Below the pieces are notes generated by a model. That model made no database searches and had not been told where the DNA came from. It saw only the letters and a list, made by a program, of their open reading frames with translations. Shown here piece after piece: positions 23,907 to 32,214 of a stretch of DNA of 46,766 bases. Made by a program: the position numbers and the translations under genes. Position 1 is the stretch's first letter. Every line of letters begins with the position of its first letter. Origin of the DNA: Octadecabacter sp. B2R22 (GTDB lineage Bacteria; Pseudomonadota; Alphaproteobacteria; Rhodobacterales; Rhodobacteraceae); assembly GCF_018861045.1 (NCBI RefSeq), contig NZ_JAHKQJ010000009.1, positions 1 through 46,766 on the forward strand, written 5' to 3'.

Positions 23907-25601
23907 TCATTTGAGAAGCTCTCGTGCATGGGCATATAAGATACGATCATATGCAACGAGCTCTTCCATGTCGTCACGCGATTGAGCGGTTGGTTTTTGT
24001 TTGGTGATTTTCCGCATATCGGGGCTGCTGTCCATAAGGTCATCGAGAACCTGATGTTTCTTGACTTTTGAAGGCGGTTCGCAGCCCAACGTCGCGGCAA
24101 GGCGTTTCATGTCCGCTGCGTATTGGTCCATGAAGCCAACAAACGCGAATTTTTCCAGATTGCGCAGGGCTTGTTCCAACATCTCGTCGAGCGAGATTTC
24201 TTTGGCGGCGCCGGTTTCATGGTACCGCCCGATCTGTGGAACGTCAGAGAAATAGCGCACCATTGTGTTGTTGATTGCCGGACTGTTGCGAATGACCGGG
24301 TGTTCAAAATAGCTGTCGACGTCGTGCTCGTTCGCCCAACGGGGCAGAACGAGGTTGTGACGCTCGATAATGCTTGGCGAGTGCGCTCGGTGAAAGTTGT
24401 ACAGTGATACAAGTCGATCCAGCGGGTCGCGCAGGAACGTGATCATCTTCTTAGGACCAGGAATGAGCGTCGTGGCGTAGTGATCGTAATGACCAGAGAA
24501 GACCTTTGCAGACGCGAGGCTAGCGCCAGTGTGACCGTACAAACCATTCAACCGTTCGGAGTGAACATTCGATTGTCCAAACCAGTAAGACAGCATGTTG
24601 TGTAAAGTTGTACCGCCGCATTTGGGAATGTGCAGGAATACAACGCGATCCTCTTTTGCCGGCTGAAACTTGGTGATGTTCTTGAATGGCGTCGCAGGCG
24701 TAGACTGCTGGACGTTCGCGGTAGGTTGAGCGCCGGCGATATTCTTGTACTGCGCCGAAAATTCGGACGACTTTAGGAAAACCTGACGAAGGCTTGTGAT
24801 GTCAGGGTGCGTGTTCTTCACTCTCTCCATCTCTTGAGGTGAGGGCGCGCGACCTAGGAAAACATTATAGCTTGTCTGGATGTCACGATCGGAAAGACCA
24901 ACTTGTTTTGGGTCTTTCTTGGACGCGTCAAGGGATGCGCGCAGTCGGTCAATCGTGGGCAGGCCTTGTAAGAGGATGATCTGTGCATTCGTCGCATCAC
25001 GACCCATGATGTTTTGGTATGTCTGCTGCACGACGTGGCGAGGAAGTTTGAGGGTACGAAGCCCCGTAATTACATCTTCATTGTTATGGCGGAACGTGTC
25101 CGGAACGAGACGGTCCAAAAGAGGTAGCAAAGGAGCGCAAAAGCGTTCTGCGTCAGTTGAAAGCAGAGGGGTGGTTTCGTGCTTTTCTGGCGCAAGAGCG
25201 TTGATTACAGGATTCAGCGTTTTGGCCGGTGTCAGCCGCATTGCATTCAGGTTCAGCTTTGGTGTGGATTTGACGTCTGAACCGCCAATCCAACGTTTCC
25301 GGAAGTCGAGGAAACTAGAGAAGTATTCACTGACAAAGCGGGCAAAGTTATCAACGGTGTCTTCAAGGCCGTCACGCACAGCCTTTTCGAAAGCGAGAAT
25401 GGCACCAGGCAAAAATGCCAAATGGACCACAACTTTTTGGCCTTCAATGGGGTCTTCACCGCTCAGCTGTGCTGCTGTTGCGACTTTGATTTTAGTCTCT
25501 GTCGCATTCGCCAATTCCGCCAAAAACACCTTGGCCTCATCAGGAATAGACCCTGATTTGATGTCTGTAAGTGGCCAAAAAACGGCGGTCACATGTGTCA
25601 T
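23907..25601 (-). CDS. sulfotransferase-like protein with two DUF4214-like segments
   Basis: The 564-residue protein has an unrecognised N-terminal region of about 170 residues. Two DUF4214-like units follow at about 190-290 (VQQTYQNIMGRDATNAQII and IQTSYNVFLGRAPSPQEMERV, the second ending FLKSSEFSAQYKNIAG). A sulfotransferase domain starts near 320 with VFLHIPKCGGTTLHNML, the 5'-phosphosulfate loop, and continues with MITFLRDPLDRLVSLYNFHR as the 3'-phosphate motif. It lacks a signal peptide. It sits between a glycosyltransferase and the second DUF4214-sulfotransferase in the GDP-sugar cluster, so it probably modifies the same polymer. GAAAGA precedes the ATG at 25601 at a rather long distance. 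Confidence 0.83.
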   Translation of the reverse strand: MTHVTAVFWPLTDIKSGSIPDEAKVFLAELANATETKIKVATAAQLSGEDPIEGQKVVVHLAFLPGAILAFEKAVRDGLEDTVDNFARFVSEYFSSFLDFRKRWIGGSDVKSTPKLNLNAMRLTPAKTLNPVINALAPEKHETTPLLSTDAERFCAPLLPLLDRLVPDTFRHNNEDVITGLRTLKLPRHVVQQTYQNIMGRDATNAQIILLQGLPTIDRLRASLDASKKDPKQVGLSDRDIQTSYNVFLGRAPSPQEMERVKNTHPDITSLRQVFLKSSEFSAQYKNIAGAQPTANVQQSTPATPFKNITKFQPAKEDRVVFLHIPKCGGTTLHNMLSYWFGQSNVHSERLNGLYGHTGASLASAKVFSGHYDHYATTLIPGPKKMITFLRDPLDRLVSLYNFHRAHSPSIIERHNLVLPRWANEHDVDSYFEHPVIRNSPAINNTMVRYFSDVPQIGRYHETGAAKEISLDEMLEQALRNLEKFAFVGFMDQYAADMKRLAATLGCEPPSKVKKHQVLDDLMDSSPDMRKITKQKPTAQSRDDMEELVAYDRILYAHARELLK

Positions 25602-25649
25602 AAGAAAACATCTTTCAGGTCGGGGCGTTCCAGATCGTACTAACGAGAC

Positions 25650-28187
25650 TTATAGATCTTCTAGGATTTCTTTCAAACGGCCACCGTACCGTTTGCCGAT
25701 CGCCTTGCTTGAGAAGTTTTTACTAATGTAATCGTACGCTGCTTCGGCTTTTCCAATACGTTTCTTTGGATCATCGTAGGCTGCACGGAGCTGCGACGCG
25801 GCGTGCTCGATGAAAGGTTCGGCCCATTCGGATTTGGGGCGCACAAAAATGTAATCGCCATGGCGCAGTTGCGATATTTCGTAATCGACCAACCAAACCG
25901 TTTCGTCCGAGCAGAAATCCATATTTCCGGAATACGCAGTGCAAACGACCGGAACCTTCAGGTTCATGGCTTCGATCATGCCGAAACCCCAGCCTTCGGA
26001 TTTGTGCAGCGAAATGTAGCAATCCGACCCGCATTTGAGACGCAGCAAGTCATGGTAGCTAAGTGTCTGGTTCAGGACCACAATACGTGGGTCTGATGAC
26101 ATGATTGCATCAACCTGATCCCAAAGCTGAACCTGAACTGGGTCGAAAACGGAATCACGGTTTTGGGTCTTCACGATAAGGCGGGCATTCTTTACGCCCT
26201 CAAACGCCTTTTGGAATGACTTCAGAACGCTGACTGGGTTCTTGCGCTGAACAAACGAGAAGCTGTCAAACGCAACCAAGCAAACGTAGTGTTCTTCATC
26301 AAACTGGAACAAACGATTCACGAAGTCGCGGCTGTCTTCGCGCGTGATGTCTGTGTTGTCTTCGAAACACATCCCGACGTTGACGACCGGTTTCCCTTTT
26401 GCGTCGTCCTTATAGATGTCGACGCCGTACTCGGTTGAGACCCAGATTTCGTCCAACAACTCCATGCCGAGATAGTGGCAATACGCTGGTTTATCGAGTT
26501 CCCAAAAGAAGTAGCCGATATTGTAAGAGTTCGAGAAAACATCTGGCTGATAGGCATACGCGAGAGGCGTGCTTTCAGCGTTCAGGTGAATGATATTCAC
26601 CTTGGCTGGGCCATATTCCTCGATGAGTGTGTCGGAGCTGAATCCAACGGGGGCCGGATTGTCGAGGTCGAAATCGACGCCTCTGATTGAGACACCTGTT
26701 TCACGCAAAACAGCGGCAGACAAACGTGTCGCCTGACCAAGGCCAGACGCCTTTGCGAGCGGGCCGATCAGCTGAACATCAACGGTTTCGCGGTCGCCGT
26801 TCGGCACTGTAAGGGCGGCCGCTTCGAAGCGGTTGCCGTCCTGATCTCGGGTCATGAACATAAAGCTGTCGAGGTCAAAACCGCGTTTGCGCAGGATTGC
26901 AGCATAGCGATTGCGAGACATCGAAGTGAATTCACCGTCGTCGTTCTGCAGGCCACCTAGGAAGCGTTCGAACTCTGACTGACCGTCTTCGCCTTCAACA
27001 AGCAGTGAATTGATCGAGGACTTCGGGATATAGCGGAGCAGATCCGGCCGTTCGACGGCTGCCAGCATCATCGCCAGAACAAGGGATTTTCGTCCACTTG
27101 CGGTGCCCGGCCGTAAGAAATGCAGGCTCGGTGTGTTTTGGAAATACCGTTCTGAGAAGTAGCTCAGAGGGTAGGAATCAAGCCGGCGGGATGGGTGCAC
27201 GCCACGTAGGAAATCAGCGTAGCGGTCCGGTATTAAGCAATCCTCGAAGTGCATATGCGGGCAGTCTTGATGGGCCCACCAGAACAACGTGTTTAGAAAG
27301 CTGTCACGATCATTGAGGTTCAAGGTGCCCATCAGGTCGGGACGACCTGTGATGCGCCACCAGATGACACGGCTAACGGAGAACGTTTGACCGGCCATAA
27401 CGATCGGCTCGTTCAAGTAGTCGATGAGGTCCGCACTAAGTGGCACGCGGCGCTTTTCGCCACCGCGATATGCGGTCAGATACCAGAACAAAAACCGATC
27501 TTGGCTCTCAAGCCCAGGTTCGACCTTATAGGTTTCATCCATCCGGTATCTGTACCGGACATAATCCAAGTAGGCCGGATGACCACTTGTCGGGATTTCA
27601 GGGATGATCGGATCGGTTTTGAACATCAAACCGTGGTTCTTGAACGGCGGTTTGACGATCTTGGGGAGAGGCCCGTCTAGTTCGGGCGTTTCCTCAGCCA
27701 GCTTTAGAAACTGCGAAATCTGGCTGTTCAAGGCACGACTGCACCGCTCGGCGTCGGAGAGATCAACGGCCGGATTTGAAGCGTCTACGGCAATGGTCAA
27801 AGACCCAATTTCGTAGGATTTATCCCCGTGCGTGCGAACCGAAAGCCTGCCCTTTGTTGTCTTCAAAAGGTCATATGTTGCATCTGTGAGCTTGAAGCCG
27901 AAACCGCATTCAACTTCACCGCCCGTTACGCCGCGAACGTCTTCGCGTAAACCATTTGCAAAGCCGACCTCGACGAGGGTGTCGCCCGCATAAAGCGCCA
28001 CCTGCACGCGTCCTTGCCCGGTGCGTCGGTTGAACACCCAACCGCGCACCATTCCATCGGCGCTTACTCCGTCAACGTAACCCTTGTACGGGCCCATTTT
28101 TGCAAGACGGGACGCCGCATTCGCTGCGCGCTTTGATGAATAAAGGGCATTACCAATCAACCCTCGGAAAGACGAAGCAAAAGACAT
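25650..28187 (-). CDS. large glycosyltransferase (GT4-like) with an N-terminal beta-sandwich domain
   Basis: The 845-residue protein starts with a basic amphipathic region, then a beta-rich domain at about 35-135 (GYVDGVSADGMVRGWVFNRR, VQVALYAGD, ECGFGFKLTD) of a type I have seen attached to other surface-polysaccharide enzymes; its role is unknown. A middle region (about 190-470) is helical and unrecognised. The GT-B domain from about 490 has QLIGPLAKASGLGQATR, a glycine-rich loop, and in its C-terminal half CYISLHKSEGWGFGMIEAMNLKVPVVC, the typical EX7E donor-site motif of GT4 enzymes. It is the fourth gene of the minus-strand GDP-sugar cluster and likely adds a GDP-linked sugar. It begins 29 bases after gmd. 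Confidence 0.86.
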   Translation of the reverse strand: MSFASSFRGLIGNALYSSKRAANAASRLAKMGPYKGYVDGVSADGMVRGWVFNRRTGQGRVQVALYAGDTLVEVGFANGLREDVRGVTGGEVECGFGFKLTDATYDLLKTTKGRLSVRTHGDKSYEIGSLTIAVDASNPAVDLSDAERCSRALNSQISQFLKLAEETPELDGPLPKIVKPPFKNHGLMFKTDPIIPEIPTSGHPAYLDYVRYRYRMDETYKVEPGLESQDRFLFWYLTAYRGGEKRRVPLSADLIDYLNEPIVMAGQTFSVSRVIWWRITGRPDLMGTLNLNDRDSFLNTLFWWAHQDCPHMHFEDCLIPDRYADFLRGVHPSRRLDSYPLSYFSERYFQNTPSLHFLRPGTASGRKSLVLAMMLAAVERPDLLRYIPKSSINSLLVEGEDGQSEFERFLGGLQNDDGEFTSMSRNRYAAILRKRGFDLDSFMFMTRDQDGNRFEAAALTVPNGDRETVDVQLIGPLAKASGLGQATRLSAAVLRETGVSIRGVDFDLDNPAPVGFSSDTLIEEYGPAKVNIIHLNAESTPLAYAYQPDVFSNSYNIGYFFWELDKPAYCHYLGMELLDEIWVSTEYGVDIYKDDAKGKPVVNVGMCFEDNTDITREDSRDFVNRLFQFDEEHYVCLVAFDSFSFVQRKNPVSVLKSFQKAFEGVKNARLIVKTQNRDSVFDPVQVQLWDQVDAIMSSDPRIVVLNQTLSYHDLLRLKCGSDCYISLHKSEGWGFGMIEAMNLKVPVVCTAYSGNMDFCSDETVWLVDYEISQLRHGDYIFVRPKSEWAEPFIEHAASQLRAAYDDPKKRIGKAEAAYDYISKNFSSKAIGKRYGGRLKEILEDL

Positions 28188-28216
28188 GTGAAACCGCCAA
28201 TTCTAAGTTTGGTATT

Positions 28217-29230
28217 CTATGCGAGCGCGTCGTAGTCAGACTTTGCCATCATTTCTGCGAGTTCGTTCACAGTCACCTTAGGCTGCCAGCCCAGCTTTGT
28301 TAGGGCTTTCGTCGGGTCACCGATAAGAAGTTCGACTTCGGCAGGGCGGTAGAACTTAGGATTAACCTTCATGACCTGCTTGCCGGACTTCTTATCAGTC
28401 GCGGTTTCGTTTTCGCCTTCACCGGACCATTCAATGTCCATACCAAGCGCTGAACCGGCGGCAGTAAAGAAGTCGCGGATCGTGGTCGTGACACCTGTTG
28501 CCAAAACATAGTCGTCAGGAACGTCTTGTTGCAGCATGTGCCACATGCCTTCGACGTAGTCGCCCGCAAAACCCCAGTCGCGCTTTGCGTCCATGTTGCC
28601 CAACTCGATCGCAGCATCGCCGCCCCGCGCCAAAGCCGCGAGACCCAGCGTGATTTTGCGAGTTACGAATTCTTTGCCGCGCAGCGGGCTTTCGTGGTTG
28701 AACAAAATGCCAGAGGAGGCATGCATGTCGAAACTTTCACGGTAATTCATAGTGATGTAGTGGCCGTACACCTTTGCAACGCCGTATGGCGAACGCGGAT
28801 ATAGGCGTGTGGTTTCAGACTGCGGAACCTCTTGCACGAGGCCAAACATTTCAGATGTCGAGGCTTGGTAGAAGCGTGTCTGAGGGCTGAGGGAGCGGAG
28901 CGTGTCGAGAATTTTGACAACAGCCATCGCATCGACGTCAGCAGTATAGATCGGGAGTTCCCAAGATGCGCCAACAAAGCTTTGCGCGGCCAAGTTGTAG
29001 AACTCATCAATTTCGAGATCGCGGATCACACGGAAAATGTTGTTCTGCTCGGCCAAATCGAACTCATGCAGCTCAACCTGGTTCGTGACACCCAGAAGAT
29101 CCAAGCGCGTCGTCTCCGGCTGTGAAATGCGACGAACGCCCCCGTGAACCTTGTACCCTTTTTCCAAAAGGAATTTGGCCAAATACGCACCGTCTTGCCC
29201 TGTGATGCCGGTAATAAAGGCAGTTTTCAT
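28217..29230 (-). CDS. gmd: GDP-mannose 4,6-dehydratase (paralogue 1)
   Basis: The 337-residue protein has the full Gmd signature: GITGQDGAYLAKFLLEKGY at the NADP-binding N-terminus, YNLAAQSFVGASW, STSEMFG, the YPRSPYGVAKVY catalytic Tyr and Lys, NHESPLRGKEFVTRKIT, and RDWGFAGDYVEGMW. It converts GDP-mannose to GDP-4-keto-6-deoxymannose. I use the ATG at 29230, with AGCGAG six bases upstream; a GTG at 29251 would add seven residues. A second gene of exactly the same length and about two-thirds identity by eye lies 303 bases upstream in the same orientation. Confidence 0.95.
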   Translation of the reverse strand: MKTAFITGITGQDGAYLAKFLLEKGYKVHGGVRRISQPETTRLDLLGVTNQVELHEFDLAEQNNIFRVIRDLEIDEFYNLAAQSFVGASWELPIYTADVDAMAVVKILDTLRSLSPQTRFYQASTSEMFGLVQEVPQSETTRLYPRSPYGVAKVYGHYITMNYRESFDMHASSGILFNHESPLRGKEFVTRKITLGLAALARGGDAAIELGNMDAKRDWGFAGDYVEGMWHMLQQDVPDDYVLATGVTTTIRDFFTAAGSALGMDIEWSGEGENETATDKKSGKQVMKVNPKFYRPAEVELLIGDPTKALTKLGWQPKVTVNELAEMMAKSDYDALA

Positions 29231-29533
29231 CTTGATCTCGCTCAATTTCACATAAATTCAGGGGACACATATTACGGTCGAGTTGGTAACACAATGGTCA
29301 TCCCAACAACGCTAAATAGGCGCTGGATCCAAGATATTTCTTAGGTTTTGGGGTCTACTCGGAGCGCATGTTAAAAATCCCAGAGGTTGAACGCCCTGGA
29401 CGGCTAACTAGGCCACATGTTCCCGGTGGTAACCTGATCCTGAACTTGCTCTGAGTTCTGGCTCAAACGGGTCTCGGGATCGGAGGTTAGCCGCCCCATA
29501 CCGCGATATCGCAGCATGGGGCGAGAAGTCTCA
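29231..29533. other. 303-bp gap between the two gmd genes
   Basis: No gene is visible. On the minus-strand side nearest the upstream gmd there is a hairpin at 29492-29523, and a short inverted repeat (CGGCTAAC at 29401-29408 against GTTAGCCG at 29486-29493). The length suggests that gmd paralogue 1 has its own promoter here, but I see no convincing -35/-10 pair. Confidence 0.5.
29492..29523 (-). terminator. hairpin downstream of gmd paralogue 2
   Basis: CGCCCCAT at 29492-29499 pairs with ATGGGGCG at 29516-29523, and the loop itself contains the palindrome GCGATATCGC. It lies 11 bases beyond the gmd stop. No U tract follows, so it may reduce rather than stop transcription, or protect the mRNA end. 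Confidence 0.45.
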
Positions 29534-30547
29534 TTAAGACAGCGCGTCGAAATCTGCTTTTGCCATCATTTCAGCAAGCGTTTTAACATCTACGGTGTGC
29601 TTCCACCCGAACGCAGCTTTTGCCTTGGATGGGTCGCCAACCAACGCATCGATTTCAACTGGACGGAAGAATTCCTCGCTGACTTTTACGATTACGTTGC
29701 CTGATTTACGGTCGACCGCTTCTTCGGTTACGCCGGCCCCGTTCCATTCAAGGTCCAAGCCCAAGGCAGACCCTGCGTAGGACACAAATTCGCGGATTGT
29801 TGTGCTGACACCCGTCGCGAGAACATAATCGTCGGCGGTTTCTTGCTGCAGCATTTGCCACATGCCTTCGACGTAATCCCCCGCAAAACCGAAATCGCGT
29901 TCTGCATTAAGGTTCCCAAGCAAAAGCGGCGCGCTGTCACCTTTGGCAATCCGCGCAAGTTCACTGGTGATCTTACGGGTCACGAATTCTTTGCCGCGCA
30001 GTGGGCTTTCGTGATTGAACAAGATGCCGCTGGACGCATGCATGTCAAAGCTCTCACGATAGTTAACTGTAATGTAGTGCGCGTAAACTTTGGCAACGCC
30101 ATAAGGCGAACGAGGATAGAAGGCTGTTTCTTCGTTCTGAGGCACGCTTTGGACGCGACCATACATTTCTGATGTGGACGCTTGGTAAAAACGAGCTTCT
30201 GGTAAAACCGTACGGAGGGCATCAAGGATGCGCAGAACACCGATACCGTTTACGTCAGCGGAATAGGTAGGTTGATCCCAAGATGCGCCAACAAAGCTTT
30301 GAGCGGCGAGGTTGTAAACCTCATCAAAATTGTTGTCGCCAAATGTCTTGAACAGATTTGAACTGTCACCCAGATCGAATTGGTGCATGTGAACATCATC
30401 CAACACACCAAGCTTTTCGAGGCAGGCGGTCTCAGGGCTGGCAGGGCGGCGCACACCACCGTGCACCTCGTACCCTTTTTCAAGTAGGAATTTCGACAGA
30501 TACGCGCCGTCTTGGCCGGTAATCCCCGTGATGAATGCTCTTTTCAT
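29534..30547 (-). CDS. gmd: GDP-mannose 4,6-dehydratase (paralogue 2)
   Basis: The 337 residues contain GITGQDGAYLSKFLLEKGY, YNLAAQSFVGASW, STSEMYG, YPRSPYGVAKVY, NHESPLRGKEFVTRKIT and RDFGFAGDYVEGMW, the complete Gmd set, so the protein should be active. Differences from paralogue 1 are spread through the protein and heaviest around residues 35-80 and in the C-terminal substrate region. The ATG at 30547 has GAG about four bases upstream; an upstream TTG at 30562 is less likely. It follows the Fcl-like gene by 88 bases, so fcl and this copy form the usual GDP-6-deoxyhexose pair. Two dehydratases may serve two sugars or simply raise flux. Confidence 0.95.
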   Translation of the reverse strand: MKRAFITGITGQDGAYLSKFLLEKGYEVHGGVRRPASPETACLEKLGVLDDVHMHQFDLGDSSNLFKTFGDNNFDEVYNLAAQSFVGASWDQPTYSADVNGIGVLRILDALRTVLPEARFYQASTSEMYGRVQSVPQNEETAFYPRSPYGVAKVYAHYITVNYRESFDMHASSGILFNHESPLRGKEFVTRKITSELARIAKGDSAPLLLGNLNAERDFGFAGDYVEGMWQMLQQETADDYVLATGVSTTIREFVSYAGSALGLDLEWNGAGVTEEAVDRKSGNVIVKVSEEFFRPVEIDALVGDPSKAKAAFGWKHTVDVKTLAEMMAKADFDALS

Positions 30548-30635
30548 GATCTCATATTCCAAATTTGTATTTAGTTTTTGCCAGATCAGGCTCGCTGATA
30601 TTTCCTAAGGGAGATTTCACAAACCCGACGGCAAT

Positions 30636-31547
30636 TCAATGGCGGGCTTTGGCGTGGTTTTCTTGATACCAATCATATGTCGCCTTCAAGCCATCCCGAA
30701 GAGACCAGCTATGTGTAAAGCCGATGTCGCGCAGGCGCGAGACGTCGTAGCTTCGATCCAGCTGACCCTCGGGTTTGTCGTGCTCCCAGTTGATCCCAGT
30801 AACACCTGAGACCTCGGACAAGATTTCAACGACCCGCGCGATCGGCAGGGTATTGCCTGTCGCAACGTTGATCCGGCCTTCACCATTATCAACCATGTGA
30901 ACGAGAGCCGCAGCTGCATCTTCTACATAAAGGAAATCACGGCGCGCCCGGCCGCGGCCCCAAACAGGAACTGCGCTGCCTTCGTTTTTGGCCGCGAGAA
31001 ATTTGCAGACCAGCGATGGAATAACGTGGCCGTTCTCAACATCAAAACGATCACCTGGGCCATAGAGGTTGGTCAAAATAGCGTAGGCATAGCTCATGCC
31101 ATATTGGCTTTGGTATGCTTCGAGTTGGCCAAGCATCGCGCGTTTGGACGCTGCATATGCGGCTTCGCCTGCGTGGGGCGGGCCATTGAGATATTGCTCT
31201 TCGCGGATATTTTCGACGAGGTGGCCCGGGTATGCCGCAACAGTTGACGCCGCAACAAACCGTTTGGCACCGACGGCGTGGGCAGCTTTGATCACGCTCA
31301 GGTTAATGGAAACATTGTCGTCAAAGACTTCGGCGGGGAAGCGCTTGTTGCCCATCAAACCATGGACGCGGGCAGCCGTATGAATGACGGCCTCTGGCTT
31401 ATGCTTTTCAAAGAAGGCAAGGGTTTGTGCGTAGTCGGTCAAGTCAACTTCTGAGTGCGCAGCCGATACGTAAGGCCGGTTGGCGGCATCCAGTTGCCGG
31501 ACAATTGATGCGCCCAAAAGTCCAGTGGTGCCAGTGACTAAAATCAT
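30636..31547 (-). CDS. fcl: GDP-L-fucose synthase-like NAD-dependent epimerase/reductase
   Basis: The 303-residue protein matches the Fcl/WcaG family: VTGTTGLLGASIV at the N-terminus, HTAARVHGLMGN near 60, the Tyr-Lys pair in AYAASKRAM near 135, TNLYGPGDRFDVENGHVIPSL with the conserved His, and VWGRGRARRDFLYVEDAA. The enzyme class takes the Gmd product GDP-4-keto-6-deoxymannose and makes GDP-L-fucose by epimerisation and reduction. The segment that in E. coli Fcl reads SSCIYP (with the catalytic Cys) appears here as STVAAYP, so the epimerisation Cys seems to be missing and the product could differ. GGAG eight bases upstream supports the ATG at 31547; a GTG at 31577 is weaker. It is the first gene of the minus-strand cluster. 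Confidence 0.87.
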   Translation of the reverse strand: MILVTGTTGLLGASIVRQLDAANRPYVSAAHSEVDLTDYAQTLAFFEKHKPEAVIHTAARVHGLMGNKRFPAEVFDDNVSINLSVIKAAHAVGAKRFVAASTVAAYPGHLVENIREEQYLNGPPHAGEAAYAASKRAMLGQLEAYQSQYGMSYAYAILTNLYGPGDRFDVENGHVIPSLVCKFLAAKNEGSAVPVWGRGRARRDFLYVEDAAAALVHMVDNGEGRINVATGNTLPIARVVEILSEVSGVTGINWEHDKPEGQLDRSYDVSRLRDIGFTHSWSLRDGLKATYDWYQENHAKARH

Positions 31548-31936
31548 CTTCTTACTCCGTAATCTGTTCCTTTCCACTAAGGCGTCTTTTCTAACGTGTG
31601 GAGGAGACAGGGTCTTTAATGTCTAACTATTCTACTGTGCCGCCATGGCATTGAACCGGTATCTTTATGGGCTCAAAACTTGTGACTGCCGTCTTTTCGC
31701 ACCTTGATCTTTTGTTATGCCCTTTTCGCTATGAGGCACGTGGGAGTCAATCCAATTGGCCCCACTAAGTCGCGGATTTGCCTGACCTTTACGTCACCTG
31801 AAAGACATCCTTCAGAGCCTCGTATAGGGGGTTTGATCTAGACTTAGAAGGTAGGGTTTCCTATAGTTAATTTTGTCTAGAAAGATGGCTTATGGTGCCA
31901 TTTGATTTCTTTCGACTACACAGGAGCTACCGTATC
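31548..31936. other. 389-bp divergent promoter region
   Basis: The region lies between the divergent fcl-like gene and the small gene at 31937. It should contain the promoter of the seven-gene minus-strand cluster, which I cannot place, and a candidate plus-strand promoter at 31839-31867. No other gene or long repeat is visible. Confidence 0.5.
31839..31867 (+). promoter_or_regulatory. candidate sigma-70-type promoter
   Basis: TAGACT at 31839-31844 and TATAGT at 31862-31867 are separated by 17 bases and match the -35/-10 consensus at four and five of six positions. This would give the small gene at 31937 a leader of roughly 60 bases. Confidence 0.35.
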
Positions 31937-32131
31937 ATGCCAAACGACAAAACCGTCGAATTTGACAGCCTCGTCCTCAGCAAACTTGCCCGAACACTTT
32001 ATGGCCGCCAGTCTCAAGGCGCCTTCGACAAGGACGCTTGGGAAGCAGCGCGCCCCGAATTCCGCAAGCAAGCCCGTGCTTTGTTGCGCAGCTTGGACAA
32101 GCAGGGCTTGAAATTGGTCAGCGCAGAATAA
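31937..32131 (+). CDS. small conserved-looking protein of unknown function (64 aa)
   Basis: The gene starts at an ATG with CAGGAG ten bases upstream; upstream in-frame codons to 31892 are probably leader. The 64-residue product begins MPNDKTVEFDSLVLSKLARTL and is highly charged and mostly helical (WEAARPEFRKQARALLRSLDKQGLKL). It has no membrane segment. I do not recognise the family. Codon use with G/C in third position, a good ribosome-binding site, a candidate promoter and a strong terminator 25 bases after the stop all support a real, separately transcribed gene. It may be a small regulator or a structural protein, but nothing in the sequence decides. Confidence 0.68.
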   Translation: MPNDKTVEFDSLVLSKLARTLYGRQSQGAFDKDAWEAARPEFRKQARALLRSLDKQGLKLVSAE

Positions 32132-32155
32132 GACACCTATTAGGTTAGAATTTTT

Positions 32156-32198
32156 ACACCCCTGAATGTTGTCACAGACACGTTCAGGGGTGTTCTTA
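32156..32198 (+). terminator. rho-independent terminator just upstream of the sulfotransferase pair
   Basis: ACACCCCTGAA at 32156-32166 pairs perfectly with TTCAGGGGTGT at 32183-32193, followed by TCTTATATTT. It closes the small gene but lies only about 20 bases before the start of the sulfotransferase-like gene at 32215. Confidence 0.9.
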
Positions 32199-32214
32199 TA
32201 TTTGGTAATAGATA

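Noticed and set aside
24880-25731. 283-codon open frame on the plus strand
   Set aside because: It is antisense to the DUF4214-sulfotransferase gene, with Ser/Arg-rich low-information sequence typical of shadow frames.
28217-30547. Tandem gmd copies as an assembly duplication
   Set aside because: The two copies differ throughout at protein level and have different flanks, so both are genuine.
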